From: Saccoglossus kowalevskii
Lineage: Eukaryota; Hemichordata; Enteropneusta; Harrimaniidae
NCBI RefSeq assembly: GCF_000003605.2
Contig: NW_003143299.1
Coordinates: 102,071-133,624, forward strand
Reading direction: 5' to 3'
DNA: 31,554 nt
The notes under the pieces are model-generated. The model worked only from the letters and a program-made list of their open reading frames with translations, searched no databases and was not told where the DNA came from. Position 1 is the first letter of the stretch, and each line of letters starts with the position of its first letter. The position numbers and the translations under genes were made by a program. Below, in pieces: positions 21,162 to 31,554 of the stretch.

Positions 21162-22843
21162 AAGTCTGCACCTGTTTCTGGACATTATTGCGAGATGTTA
21201 TTGTTTTGTTTTCAAAACAGAGAATGTGCATTTTCGTTTTTAAAGATCTGGCACGTGTTCATACACCTCATAAGTGTCATCCATTTGCAACCACCAATAG
21301 TTTTCCACATATTTTATAAAGAAAAAAGAATTCTTTCTAGAAAAGAAAAGAAAAATGAATTGAAGATGTGATAATCAGGACACAAGACATGTGCATATGA
21401 CAGTTAACTGAACTGTGTACGGCTGTGCCAATATAATTAGAAATACAGGTAGACCCTATTTATAAAGTGACATAAAGCCTGGTTTTTCCACCATTTTCTT
21501 GTTACCGTACATCACAGATGAACCCATGATTTGTTTCCCTCTGAACCAGAAATAGGAATCATCGCTGATCATTGTTGTAGATGGACCTATCTTGGCAGAT
21601 ACTAATTCAATTCATTTTTGATCCATATTTTATTGATTTGATACATGATTATTTCAAAGAAATGTGTAACAAGTATTTTTGTGCTATATTGTTTTGCTTG
21701 TCATGCATTTCAAATCTGTACATACTTGGATTGAACTATGTTGTCCTCGCTGCACACTAATTAAATAATTCATTTTGATGCTTTTACTCGAATTTTATTT
21801 TTTTTCAGATCGCTTGTATATTTTGATATATGTTGGTAAATTATCGCAAGCTTAAGGGGTCATGTATATGATGTGTAAAATATTAGAAGGGTTTTAAATA
21901 AACTTTTTCAAAAAGGTTTCTCTAGTGGCAAAAAAACTATTCAAATCGTCTTTATTGTTTCTGTAGAAAATTATTGATAACAAATCTTGTTTTTGAGAAA
22001 GTTGCTGTATTTACCCGTATATAAGACCACTACACAACCAAATGCATTCGTCTAATTAGATAAATCTAATGTATTCAAATATGGTAGTATTTTATGATGA
22101 CAAACTAGAAAGTTGAGGGGGCTGCTAGTTTTAATGTTTATCATTACTTACATTCCGTCCATATTAATCATAGTATATTTTTTGTGTTCAAAAATTGAAC
22201 TGATAATGCAACCAGATACATGCATTACCCAGAACCCCTGGCATGTAAAGAGCATTCAGGTGACAGCAAGTGAATTCTTTTATTTAAGCAAGGATTTTTA
22301 TCTGGCGAATAAAATCTAATTAGTCTAATAAGATAAATTTAATTTGTGCAAATAAGCAAGTATTTAATGAAAATAATGAGCTGTGGTGGTCTTTCTATAT
22401 ATTACTTTGAACAGCATTGCTTTTATCCATCTACATCATTTTGACACAACAGAAATGGTTTAGTGCAACTAATTGTTCATTTTTGTAATATCTCCATTAC
22501 TGTCAACATTGAAATTGTGTGTTTGTTACTGTGCTTCCATACATGTACATAGAACAGTTGTATTCACGGGATATGCATTTTTAATGTTGTGCTTGTATTT
22601 TTATGTGAAATAACTTAAGTCTTCTATTTTCCAAATAACCATTGAGCCTGCTACTTTGATAATTATGTGCTACCGATATATTCTGTTCATGGTAATTTTA
22701 TATATTTTTATTGCACATAAAAATCATGTATGTATGACGAACTTTGGATTTTTCAACATTTCCAATAACTGACAAAAATTTGTAAAATATATTTTGCTAC
22801 TTTGTATACCAAATCATAGTTTTTTAATCATAAAAACTGAAAC

Positions 22844-22849
22844 AATAAA
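22844..22849 (+). terminator. Candidate distal poly(A) signal of C16orf87 homologue
   Basis: AATAAA followed within about 25 bases by a GT-rich stretch, the usual downstream element. Earlier candidates are at 21897-21902 and near 22308, so alternative 3' ends are possible. The stretch 21162-22843 would be 3' UTR; it has no other gene signal. Confidence 0.5.
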
Positions 22850-23704
22850 AGTTGTTAAACTTACTGTATGTGTTCAATTATGGAGTTGTAGTACCTGTGA
22901 CAGTGCAACTACTATCTTGATACTATCTTGCACGAGACTTTGACAACCTTCTTCAAATGAACCTTAGAAACTAACAAAATTAAATGTTTTAAATTCATTA
23001 GATTTTAAAGTCGCAAGTATTCAGTAGTTAATTTGGCATTTAGCTATAAAATAAAACATGGTGAATAATTAAACCTATAACAGTACGCATAAATGAATAG
23101 CAAGGTTGATAACTTTTATGTTGTGTGAATGCTATTTTAAATTGTGAATGCAAGTCATTTTCTAGACAAAAGGAACGCCAATATTGCATGTTGTCTAGGT
23201 GGGTCAGTATACAGATTGGTGGTGTGAGGGCATATCCCATAACAACTTCAAAATTCCTAAGTTTACGCTGATTGATTCAATTTATTTAAAAGTACGTAGT
23301 CGGCTAGGTCAACATCTCTAATTTCCACCATCTGTTGACCCTGACCACTCAAAAGTCATGACTACACCTTCATTTCAATTCACCAACTTGAAATTACCAC
23401 CTTCTCAACAGCAACACTGAAACTCTCAGGATAGCTGCTTTGAAGTTCGTCATGGGGATTTAATACGTGTACACGGCTTGTCTTTTATTACTGCAGAAAA
23501 TCGACAGCTGTGGCGCTATCGCTGATTGGCTGCTCATGGCCTACCATGGTCATCACTTGGCCTATTAAAATTCACAAGTCAGATTTTAGAATCTGAAATT
23601 TGTGTATCTATGGCAGGAAATCATAATTGCTCCTGAAGTTAAAAATAATGTGAATTTGATGTGATTGTGCCACCAAGTGTCGACATTCTGAGTTTTTTTA
23701 ATGT

Positions 23705-23716
23705 CACCAGAGGGCG
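23705..23716 (+). promoter_or_regulatory. CTCF-like motif 1
   Basis: CACCAGAGGGCG fits the core of the animal CTCF motif (CCASYAGRGGGCG). It lies about 0.9 kb past the last poly(A) candidate. From 22860 to here, and on to 24069, I see no gene. Confidence 0.35.
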
Positions 23717-23996
23717 TGCGTCCTGACCTTCATGGAGTTAAAATTTCACGTTAAATTTGCTGTCATTTACTTCCTATATACATTTATTCATTCTTCCTGA
23801 CACTGGCTAAGGGTCAATGTTGCAATCACAATTTGACTATCTACGGAACATTTATTCATATATCGAACAAACTGTCATTAGTAGTGACGCTAAAACAGGA
23901 ATATTTTTCTTCTGAAAGTAAACATATCAAGACTTGTCTTTTTATTAACATTTATGGTTTCTGATGAACGATACATTCGCAATTCTGGATTATCTA

Positions 23997-24008
23997 CGCC
24001 CTCTAGCG
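23997..24008 (-). promoter_or_regulatory. CTCF-like motif 2
   Basis: CGCCCTCTAGCG; on the minus strand CGCTAGAGGGCG, again a close core match, in the opposite orientation to motif 1. Confidence 0.35.
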
Positions 24009-24069
24009 ATAAATCGCTTATGTGGCGGCCAAATGATATTGATGGGTGCAAGCAATCACGGGGCCTAAT

Positions 24070-24259
24070 GATTTATTCGTGTGTGTGGTTCTAAAGTCAA
24101 TACATGGACGTCTATTGAGCGGAACGATTATATCACGGGTCATATCTTTGCCCAAAATAACAGAAATTATAGACGTGAACAGTTTAGTCATCCTGGTTTC
24201 AAATCCCCTAAAATCACTAATACTTGTCTCTGCCTTATCAGCCTGCACACGAATAAATC
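24070..24259. repeat. Inverted repeat, 14-bp perfect arms, ~190 bases
   Basis: GATTTATTCGTGTG (24070-24083) and CACACGAATAAATC (24246-24259). It explains the overlapping open frames on both strands here, which are not genes. 24260-25440 contains nothing else I can identify. Confidence 0.55.
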
Positions 24260-25443
24260 GTCAGATCACTGTGTACACAATGTCGTTGAAATAGATAACT
24301 ATGTTTGGTTTTATATTCTTTCGTCAATTCAGTATTGTGTTATTGATTAACAATCACAGATCATAACATTGTTGACATCGTGAATCATAGAACCGCTTTG
24401 CATTCTCAACATTGTTTTGTGATGTTTCAAAAGCGTCGAGTTATTATTAAGTCAAACTCACGACATGTTTTTGTGGAAAAACGAGAATTGAAAACATTCA
24501 TAGAAATCCATGATAAAGCGTTATTTCACAAAATAAAGAATATGTATCAGAACTTCCTAATAGTTCGTGGCAACCACAAGTATCCATTTTATAACTACAT
24601 ATGATTTCTTTAATCATTATTTTATTTATAATTTCATCATATGTAAGCGAACACAATTTTGCAATATAATGATGAGATGTTTTCACCACACAAATGATAA
24701 ATGGCTCAAAAATCATCATTTCCATGGAGGTTTAGTGCGAAAAGTAGTTGGGTGATCATACATTTTTATTTGGGTTTTGTAAACAACAACATAAAGATAA
24801 AAAAACATTTTGCAAATGGACAACTAATCATTTTCTTTAATATTAGAAACAGACAATGTTAAAGTTCCCAATTTGTATTAATTAATGGATCATTTTAATG
24901 GCTCAGACTTTTGTCAGTTCGTGAATAATCTGATTCACCAAAATCCTTAGATCGAATTTAGAAGAACTTGAGTGAGTACAGCTAGACCGTAAATTGTGTT
25001 TGATTTGATGTTTAGACTTGACCCTTTTTCTGTCAAGTGCAAGTTAACCTCAGCGCCGAAGTAACTGATTTTATCATTTCTCATGAAGATCCCAGGAAAT
25101 GGGAGGTGTGCAACTTTGATAAGCCAACCGAATGCGAAGGTGACGAACTGTATCGTCTTACTGTAATTATTAGTATGTAAATGAAACGCCACAGTACATC
25201 CACGACATCGTGCTCATCGTCTCCAGTGTCATAATAGTGTGTTCGATTCAATAAGGGTTGGTAAAATCTACGGAGATTATTATGGGAAAAGCCACAACAA
25301 AATAACGACAACGTCGTCACGAATAAAAATATCTAGCTCAAACCTAAATGAATAAAAACAATAATTTGCGCATGTTCTATCACCCATCATTTTCTAATGG
25401 GCAAACCCTAACAAGTACGTATTCTATCTTGAATTCTTTAAAC

Positions 25444-25456
25444 GTTACCTAGCAAC
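25444..25456 (+). promoter_or_regulatory. RFX X-box-like site
   Basis: GTTACCTAGCAAC matches the consensus GTNRCC-N(0-3)-RGYAAC exactly, with a one-base spacer. RFX factors use this site at ciliary and neuronal gene promoters. No gene is recognised next to it. Confidence 0.4.
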
Positions 25457-25888
25457 CATGACGCCAACGTAAACATTGCAGACTTAAGACACGATTGTAT
25501 TTTACTTTCCGTCATCTCGTGTTATTTGCAGTGAATGCTAATTTCTACGATGACCAAGTAGACTCAAAACGTCAACGACAATGTGAGTTTCGATAAACAA
25601 CAATATAAAAATGCCAGGGAGAAAATTTAGTGGTGAAATAAAAATGGTCAGTAACATTAGCGAGACGAAGACATTAACGTAGCATACGACCCATTACATT
25701 GTTGAGAATTCTACTGACGAGAACCCTATAGCATATTAACGGTTGTTATCGAACAGAAGAATATACGTGTGTTTTTTACGTTGTACTTACCTGTCTTACT
25801 AGTTCCGAGTCTTAGCATTGTCGCGCTGGATTAGTCACGATTGTTTGCATCGCATTGGGTTTATGTTGATAGAAATAATAATATGTAT

Positions 25889-25903
25889 AAATATATATAT
25901 ATA
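25889..25903. repeat. AT microsatellite
   Basis: Short alternating AT run. The surrounding 25600-26430 holds no recognisable gene. Confidence 0.6.
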
Positions 25904-26434
25904 GTGTGCCAGCCTGAGTACTTCTCTTGTATGATGTGTATGAGGCGTCAAGTTATTTACACTTTCTTATAATCTGTGCCTGCACATGATTTATTCAGTA
26001 AAAAATTCAATTATACATGGGGCATACGTACAATTGCGTCGAATTCCACACACGTCTGTATAAGACTATTTAGATTTGTATACTATTATGTATTGTGCCT
26101 CTACGTTTTAACGTGCGTTTTTCGAAGTAATGTATTTGTAGTGATTATTTTAAATAATTGTTTTTGCTCCAGGTACTTAAGTTACTACTTCCTTACATTT
26201 TCTCTGATAGTTATCCGGGGGTGTCTTTCTTTAAGTTGTTATTCATTTCGAAATTTAGTTGAATATTAATGCACATACACTATGCAAAGGTCACATGTTC
26301 AACGAATCAATAAATACAGATGACTGTGGTACACAATCTGAGTTTACTAAGTCAATTAGGCTATCTAGATGTATTGAATATTGTGACTATATCAGTAATG
26401 TCACTCCCTCTTAGAAGGGATACATTTAGAAGAG

Positions 26435-26446
26435 CGCCCTCTATAG
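26435..26446 (-). promoter_or_regulatory. CTCF-like motif 3
   Basis: The minus strand reads CTATAGAGGGCG followed by CTC, close to the CTCF core. Same orientation as motif 2 and convergent with motif 1. 26450-27280 is AT-rich with no feature I can name. Confidence 0.3.
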
Positions 26447-27289
26447 TTTTCGTTATTTATACACACATTCCCCATGATCAAGGCAGACGCCGGAATTTGC
26501 ATCTTGGCTTTTTTCGTAGTCAGTATATGCAGTAAACGTCCACCACTATCCCCGCGAGGGGTACTTGAATTGAAACTCGGTACCCATGCTGCAACACAAA
26601 AAACGCATATTATGCTAGGGCGGTTTTTAATAGATAACAACATCTAGTGCACATGTACGATGTTTATTAAAGTAACAATAATAATAATACTGGAATTATG
26701 AATATCCTGCACGCAATTATAGACAATGTATAACAACAAAGCCTTACAAAATATGAATGACATGGGTTTATCGTGACGCCATGTATTCAAGTTAATACTA
26801 TTCCATGGTTGAATTACTTGTCCTTAATAGATGTGATTAGACATTTCTATTGGGCAATATTACATATATAATTCTGCAGGTAATCAAGATTTAGTCGGAT
26901 GGAAAAGAAATCTAATATATATGACATGATATCTATGTTGTTTAATATAAGACAGAGTTAAATAGCCAATTTCCATCTAACGTTTTTTTTTATTAACTTT
27001 GTACAATAGAATATATGTTTCTATAATACTCACTACACATTGTAAATCGTAGTTTGAGCTGTTTAATTTTGCTGTTATGTCTGAATAGTAATCAGCATAT
27101 ATATGATCATTATTGAGCTGTAGGAGTTTATTGTATGTATGTTTTATCAAATTATATGGCAGTGCCACACCAAATATTGAACAAATCCTTAAAAAACTGG
27201 CTTCTAATGACTACAAAGGTAGTATTTCTGTGATCGGAAGACAAGCTTTGTACATAAGCCATGGAAGATGCATATCCAGTAAAAAAAAT

Positions 27290-27560
27290 GAATACAAATC
27301 AAGCCCCCCCCCTGCTGCAAATACCGACCCTTTCCTTAAACCGCCACGCAACGCACATGTGAACGCCATTGTGCAACGCCACCCGATGAGTGGTACAGCG
27401 AGCGACACCCCCACCTGTTGATTTCTGGCGGGTTGTCCAACATTGATTTTTCCCACAATTCAATGCGCTCTTCTAATGGACATCACGAGTATGAGGTTTG
27501 ACCCGGACGCGACTTGCACTAATTTACGCCGGTGCCTCCTTCGACACCTTCCAATCCCTA
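27290..27560. other. G/C-rich, CpG-containing island in AT-rich DNA
   Basis: Begins with a C9 run and includes CCGCCACGCAACGC, GAACGCCATTGTGC and CCGGACGCGAC. It stands out from the flanking DNA. Open frames cross it on both strands, but neither has family resemblance. It could be a promoter of an unseen gene or an inserted element. Confidence 0.3.
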
Positions 27561-27956
27561 AAAAATACCTAATTAAAGCTTAGAAACATCCCAGTTTGTA
27601 CTCGATGATCTGCGCAACAGTCAAAGTCACCATCTTTGTTTATATGAGACCCATATATCTCACATGCGTGGCGCGACGACTACCGCTGGTATGATGATAA
27701 TATAGACTTGAACTCTCGCTATTAAACGGCAAAATAGAAGTATACACATACATTAACAAAATGCGCAGCAAATCAATAAAACAGAAAATACAAGAATAAT
27801 TCGTCGATAAACGTCCACATGATGATACTAGTACTTATTGAAAACATGTTATGAGACATTTATGTTTAGGTTTATACCATTAATTAAACTACACCTTATT
27901 GACCCATTTGTAAGTCAACTAGCTTTGAAGTAATTCTCAAATTATGGTGCATATTC

Positions 27957-28170
27957 TTGTAAAATACTTGCAAAATATTTTAGCTGGAATTAATTTTCGC
28001 TGATAAGACTTTTTGAGTGTTTTGTATTGAATTTATTGTCACTGATTTTTGACGAGATGAATGTAAAACACAGGAAAAATGCTATTTTCGCCAGATTTTA
28101 TTTTCACTGAATCATCCATTCAGAGAAAATAGTGAAAATAAATTCCTAGAAAATATAAAGTATTTTACAA
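27957..28170. mobile_element. MITE-like foldback, ~45-base arms
   Basis: TTGTAAAATACTT (27957-27969) pairs exactly with AAGTATTTTACAA (28158-28170), and the arms continue imperfectly through TATTTT, GGAATT and ATTTTC. The interior repeats GTGAAAATA-like words. No coding capacity. Confidence 0.6.
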
Positions 28171-28557
28171 AATTTAAATACATGTATATGTGTTTATTAT
28201 ATTATAAATTTGTCTGTCACAGTTCATGTACATATAGTGAAGAGGCGGGAAATGCCGTACAGATAGTAAATAGTACACGTGTGCCCATCATTGTGTAAAA
28301 TAATGACTACTGAACAATGCAACTTTTGTTCAGTACAAAGTATCAGCAGGTTTCATATCTAGATTCGTGTAAATCACCACTTTATCCGTAAAATCACGAA
28401 TCCATTGTTGACGACGATTAAATAGATAATTGACATTTTCACATATACGTTCACGATGGGGTACATACACGTCAATGCTTTACAGACGCGTGGTTAAAAG
28501 TAAAAAAAAAAAGTGCGGATTCTTGCGTGGAGGGCGTGTCGCTGCATGAGCCATCAT

Positions 28558-28595
28558 TATATAGTGTCTCCTCGTTCGCAGATAGCTTCAGACTC
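28558..28595 (+). promoter_or_regulatory. Candidate TATA/Initiator core promoter
   Basis: TATATAG at 28558-28564 and an initiator-like TTCAGACT with its A at 28590, 32 bases apart, the canonical spacing. A GGGCGTG box lies upstream at 28532-28538. No coding exon is recognised downstream within the window, so the transcript, if any, may be non-coding or begin with a 5' UTR exon. Confidence 0.3.
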
Positions 28596-28816
28596 TTGAT
28601 TTGCAAGAACTGTTATTCGAATCTAATAGAAAGAAACAGTGTTTTTATTTTTTTATCAGTATAGACGATATTGCGAAGAATATTTAATATTTAAATCATA
28701 CAGAACTTGTTTGCGAAATTGTTTAAATTTTTATTTCATCAGTTTAGATGTAAGCTAATTTCAGACTTTGTTGGTTAATATTGATCATTATAGGTTAATG
28801 ATACGAAAAAGAACCA

Positions 28817-28960
28817 GTCACCGGTTAGCACAGTGGTTGCGGCGTTGGACTCAAGCTCGGTAGATCGGTAAACCAGAATCCAAATCCTACATCGTGATGA
28901 CCACTAAAAAGGATTAAAGACTGTCGCGCATTGTCTTTGGAGTCTGGTTCATATCAGTAT
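28817..28960 (+). mobile_element. tRNA-Leu-derived SINE (head plus body)
   Basis: A box TAGCACAGTGG at 28826-28836, then GGCGTTGGACTCAAGCTC (28841-28858), which matches the anticodon arm of tRNA-Leu with CAA at 28852-28854. A degenerate B box (ATCCAAATCC) lies near 28878. Acceptor-like ends GTCA/TGAC pair weakly. The unrelated body after about 28890 marks it as a SINE and not a functional tRNA. Confidence 0.6.
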
Positions 28961-29223
28961 TAATAAAAACCACATTAGTAAATATATTTGCATTAATTCT
29001 TACCATAGGCCCTCTTTTACAGGGTCTATTTCTTACTAAGTAATGGCGATATAAAGTGTAGTCTATATGTCCATGGAACTATGGCTTTTAACCGTATTGT
29101 TTAATGATGGCATAACCAATTAAAATACGTATTACGTAAGCACGTTATAATATTTGAATGACTTGATGATTACTCTTAATTGAATATTTTAAAATCATTT
29201 ATACGGATATATGACGTGGCGTC

Positions 29224-29256
29224 GGATACGCACTCACAGCGAGTGATACCGTATCC
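29224..29256. repeat. Nested hairpin
   Basis: GGATACG/CGTATCC outside, CACTC/GAGTG inside with a 5-base loop. A TGACGTGG box (UPRE/CRE-like) is just upstream at 29212-29219. A second hairpin, TCGCTGTC/GACAGCGA, lies at 29421-29446. Confidence 0.45.
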
Positions 29257-29623
29257 AATTACAGACGTGATGAAAACACATACAATGCAATTATGCAATA
29301 ATTTACACACGTCATAGATGATTTGCATATTCACAATCGTACAACTATTTACTCAGAGTAGAGCATTGAACCAACCAAGCAATCAATCAACCACAATCGG
29401 TATTATGTGGCGGATCGATATCGCTGTCACCGGGAATCGACAGCGAATAACGATTCATTCAAGTTGTTTTCTAGACTTAGAGACAGACTGGACAACTCTG
29501 TGTGAATAGTTGCGAGACTTACACACGGTGTGTTGTTCGTTTCTCATTGAATTAGTAGGACGTACCATAAAGTATTATCGTGATATAAAACTCGATTATC
29601 CCAATCATGTCGTGACGCAATTT

Positions 29624-29637
29624 GTTTCCATGGCAAC
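29624..29637 (+). promoter_or_regulatory. RFX X-box-like palindrome
   Basis: GTTTCCATGGCAAC, one base off the X-box consensus. TGACGCAAT, a C/EBP-ATF composite-like word, stands just upstream at 29612-29620. Confidence 0.3.
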
Positions 29638-29910
29638 ATATTTAATTATATTCAATATCTGCTAATGCCATTAGAAATTCGATTAGTCTTGTTATTGCAT
29701 TTTATTAAATGTCATAATATAAACATGCTATACGGAGAAATATATGACTGAGATATGCTGAGACGTGACGACATGTAAGAAAACAAAAATGGCGACAGAA
29801 AATAAATTTAGTATGTTAACTTTTGGTCTTAAGCGAAATTATAGAGACATAAAGCAAGTTGTGAGTCAAAACCTTTGAGTTGCAATAAAGACAGGGGGCA
29901 ACGATATTAC

Positions 29911-30076
29911 TGACGTCACGAAACTATAATGTGAAATTGATTGACCTTGTTTTTCCATTGCTATGACGCCACTTCAGATAACAGACGATCTTTGACACTG
30001 GTACTTATATATAAATACAGACAATGAGAAGACACAGGGATTACTGTACGACATACTTGGAACGTATGTGACGTCA
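29911..30076 (+). promoter_or_regulatory. CRE-flanked TATA region
   Basis: Two perfect palindromic CREs TGACGTCA (29911-29918 and 30069-30076), a CRE-like ATGACGCCA near 29963-29971, and a strong TATATATAAA at 30006-30015. This grouping is what a cAMP/CREB-responsive promoter looks like. No coding sequence follows before the LINE fragment at 30370. Confidence 0.4.
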
Positions 30077-30111
30077 TTAGTCTGCCCATTGCAAAACATA
30101 TTGCTACAAGC

Positions 30112-30159
30112 CCTCGGGCGAAACGTCGCCGAGGAAGATTATTTCTACTGACAGTAGAA
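30112..30159. repeat. Two adjacent hairpins
   Basis: CCTCGG/CCGAGG (30112-30117 with 30129-30134) around GCGAAACGTCG, then TTCTACTG-A-CAGTAGAA (30143-30159), a perfect 8-bp palindrome with a single central base. Confidence 0.5.
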
Positions 30160-30369
30160 TTCTATGTAAAGAATATATTTATCAAGTTTAATGACAGTAT
30201 TTATCGGATCAACTTGAATGATGACGAACAAACGAGCACATAAGCAGATACGCTCAATACATTGAGAATCTACGAGAATAATATATTTTAACCTCAATAA
30301 ATTTAAAAGCAATTCATCAAACATTTTAATACAAAAACTATTTACATTTCTAGAAACAAAATATATAAA

Positions 30370-30750
30370 AAAGATAATTCAAATTTAAGAACGCATGTAA
30401 AAACAACTGCAGTTTCGAACCTTACCTTGCTACATTAAATACCAAAGAACGAATTATTACGTCTAAATTTAGAACTAGTAACCACAATTTAGCAATTGAG
30501 AAAAGAACGCATATCCAGTCAAAGGCAACCTTAGAAAATACATTTTGTAAATAATGTTCGCTAAATAAGATTGAAGATGAATTACATTTTTTACTACTTT
30601 GCCCTAAATATAATTTAAATTACCAAAATATCCTGACATATATTACATTCCCTGCTAAAATCACCAATTCATTCCGGAAAACCTAAATATAGATGTTGAA
30701 ATGATCAAAAGCATTAAATAAAGTCGTGTGAACAGGTGCTTCACAATACG
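30370..30750 (+). mobile_element. LINE ORF2 C-terminal fragment, broken
   Basis: The plus strand reads EPYLATLNTKERIITSKFRT, SNHNLAIEKR, then CSLNKIEDELHFLLLCPKYN, the hallmark end of LINE reverse-transcriptase proteins. A TAA at 30552-30554 interrupts the frame and another stop follows near 30684, after which the trace continues shifted. It is a 5'-truncated dead copy. Its type looks different from the copy at 476-1020, though clade was not tested. Confidence 0.75.
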
Positions 30751-30904
30751 AAATGAAATTGCATAGTTTTTATTTTGATAATACTTGTATACATGTATAA
30801 CGTTTTAGTTTTTGTTACTTATATATTTATTGCTAGCTGATATAAATGTTCTTTTTCTAAGGAAGCAATAAAATGTAATTGTTAACACTACGCCGTGTGT
30901 CAAG

Positions 30905-31554
30905 TCGAAAGACTGGTCCCCACAAGTTGACATAATAATCACAAAAGTCGTAACACTGGTTTTCACCCTTGGCCTAAGTGGTCCAACTGATCCTCACATC
31001 GCCATTTGGTCGTAATTGGTCCTTTGCTACAACCCGGGGCTCACTTGGCTGGTATAGGTAGGATACATGGGTGTTGTACAAAATCAAAAACAAAGTATCA
31101 TTCTTCGAAAAGTATTCCTTTTCTCTGCGAAATTTAGAACGCACATGTGTATCCCTCGACCAGCCAAGTGGCCCAGTCCTACAAGTAATCACATAAATTT
31201 CTTGCATCAATTCAATCCAACAAATAATCTCATTCCACATGACCTTCTAGTGATTCCACAAGTCACCCACTAACTTCTCCACACAAGTCATCGCAATTGT
31301 CCGTAGCAGTAGGTCATTCCGCTACCACAGAGAACAGTTACGTCAACAGGTACGTACAAGTCATCATACTGGTCTCAAGTAGTTGCTGGATTCATTGCAC
31401 ACGGAAGTCATTGAACTATTCCCATCTACTATTGATACCAAATAGACGTAATGTATTGGTGCCGCACAAATCATCCCATGCCCACAGTTGATCCCATTTT
31501 CCCCGTGAGTCGACAAGCCACCTCATTGGTCATACAAGTCAGCTTAGTCCCCAC
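30905..31554. repeat. Degenerate ACAAGTCA/GGTCCCCAC repeat region
   Basis: ACAAGT occurs at 30922, 31181, 31258, 31283, 31356 and 31534, often as ACAAGTCA(T/C)C. GGTCCCCAC or AGTCCCCAC occurs at the left end and at the very right edge of the window. No fixed period is visible. It looks like a badly decayed minisatellite that probably continues beyond the window. Confidence 0.4.

Noticed and set aside
24018-24350. Overlapping frames on both strands
   Set aside because: They span an inverted repeat (24070-24259); none has protein-like features.
24947-25320. Two overlapping minus-strand frames of about 80 codons
   Set aside because: One reads somewhat protein-like (FAFGWLIKVAHLPFPG), but there are no splice signals, partner exons or recognised domain, so chance is more likely.
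27211-27456. Open frames on both strands across the G/C-rich patch
   Set aside because: Low stop density is expected in G/C-rich DNA, and no family is recognised.
28817-28900. A functional tRNA-Leu gene
   Set aside because: The B box is degenerate, the acceptor stem pairs poorly and a SINE-like body follows.

Overview
The window is animal nuclear DNA, AT-rich, with small exons bounded by GT/AG introns, a tRNA-derived SINE, LINE fragments, inverted-repeat MITEs and short elements with tandemly repeated cores. That repeat mix suggests a marine invertebrate (mollusc, hemichordate or echinoderm are all possible). The sequence alone does not fix the species. There is nothing prokaryotic, and most open frames in it are chance or repeat-borne.

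Layout. Positions 1-1118 hold two pieces of a non-LTR retrotransposon joined head to head (a 5'-inversion structure), abutting the end of an older tandem-core element. Positions 1119-4339 are gene-poor, with two MITE-like foldbacks and weak, possibly degenerate coding traces. Positions 4340-16704, minus strand, carry a complete 13-exon alanine aminotransferase gene (516 codons, all splice sites GT/AG, all family hallmarks present). Positions 16705-17262 form a short divergent promoter. Positions 17263-21161, plus strand, carry a complete 5-exon UPF0547/C16orf87-family gene (162 codons) with a long 3' UTR reaching a poly(A) signal near 22844. From about 22.9 kb to the right edge I find no convincing gene. 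That arm holds CTCF-like motifs, RFX X-box-like sites, TATA-type core-promoter candidates with perfect CRE palindromes, a tRNA-Leu-like SINE, a LINE 3' fragment and a degenerate ACAAGT-rich repeat running off the right end.

How the genes relate. The aminotransferase links alanine/pyruvate with glutamate/2-oxoglutarate. Its N-terminus looks like a mitochondrial presequence, and a second in-frame ATG in a better context could give a cytosolic form. Its divergent neighbour is a small zinc-ribbon/AT-hook nuclear protein. From memory, human GPT2 and C16orf87 are also adjacent and head to head on chromosome 16q11.2, so this may be an ancient conserved bidirectional pair. That is the most interesting observation here. 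The shared promoter carries a perfect DR4 nuclear-receptor element, inverted CCAAT boxes and a CRE-like site.
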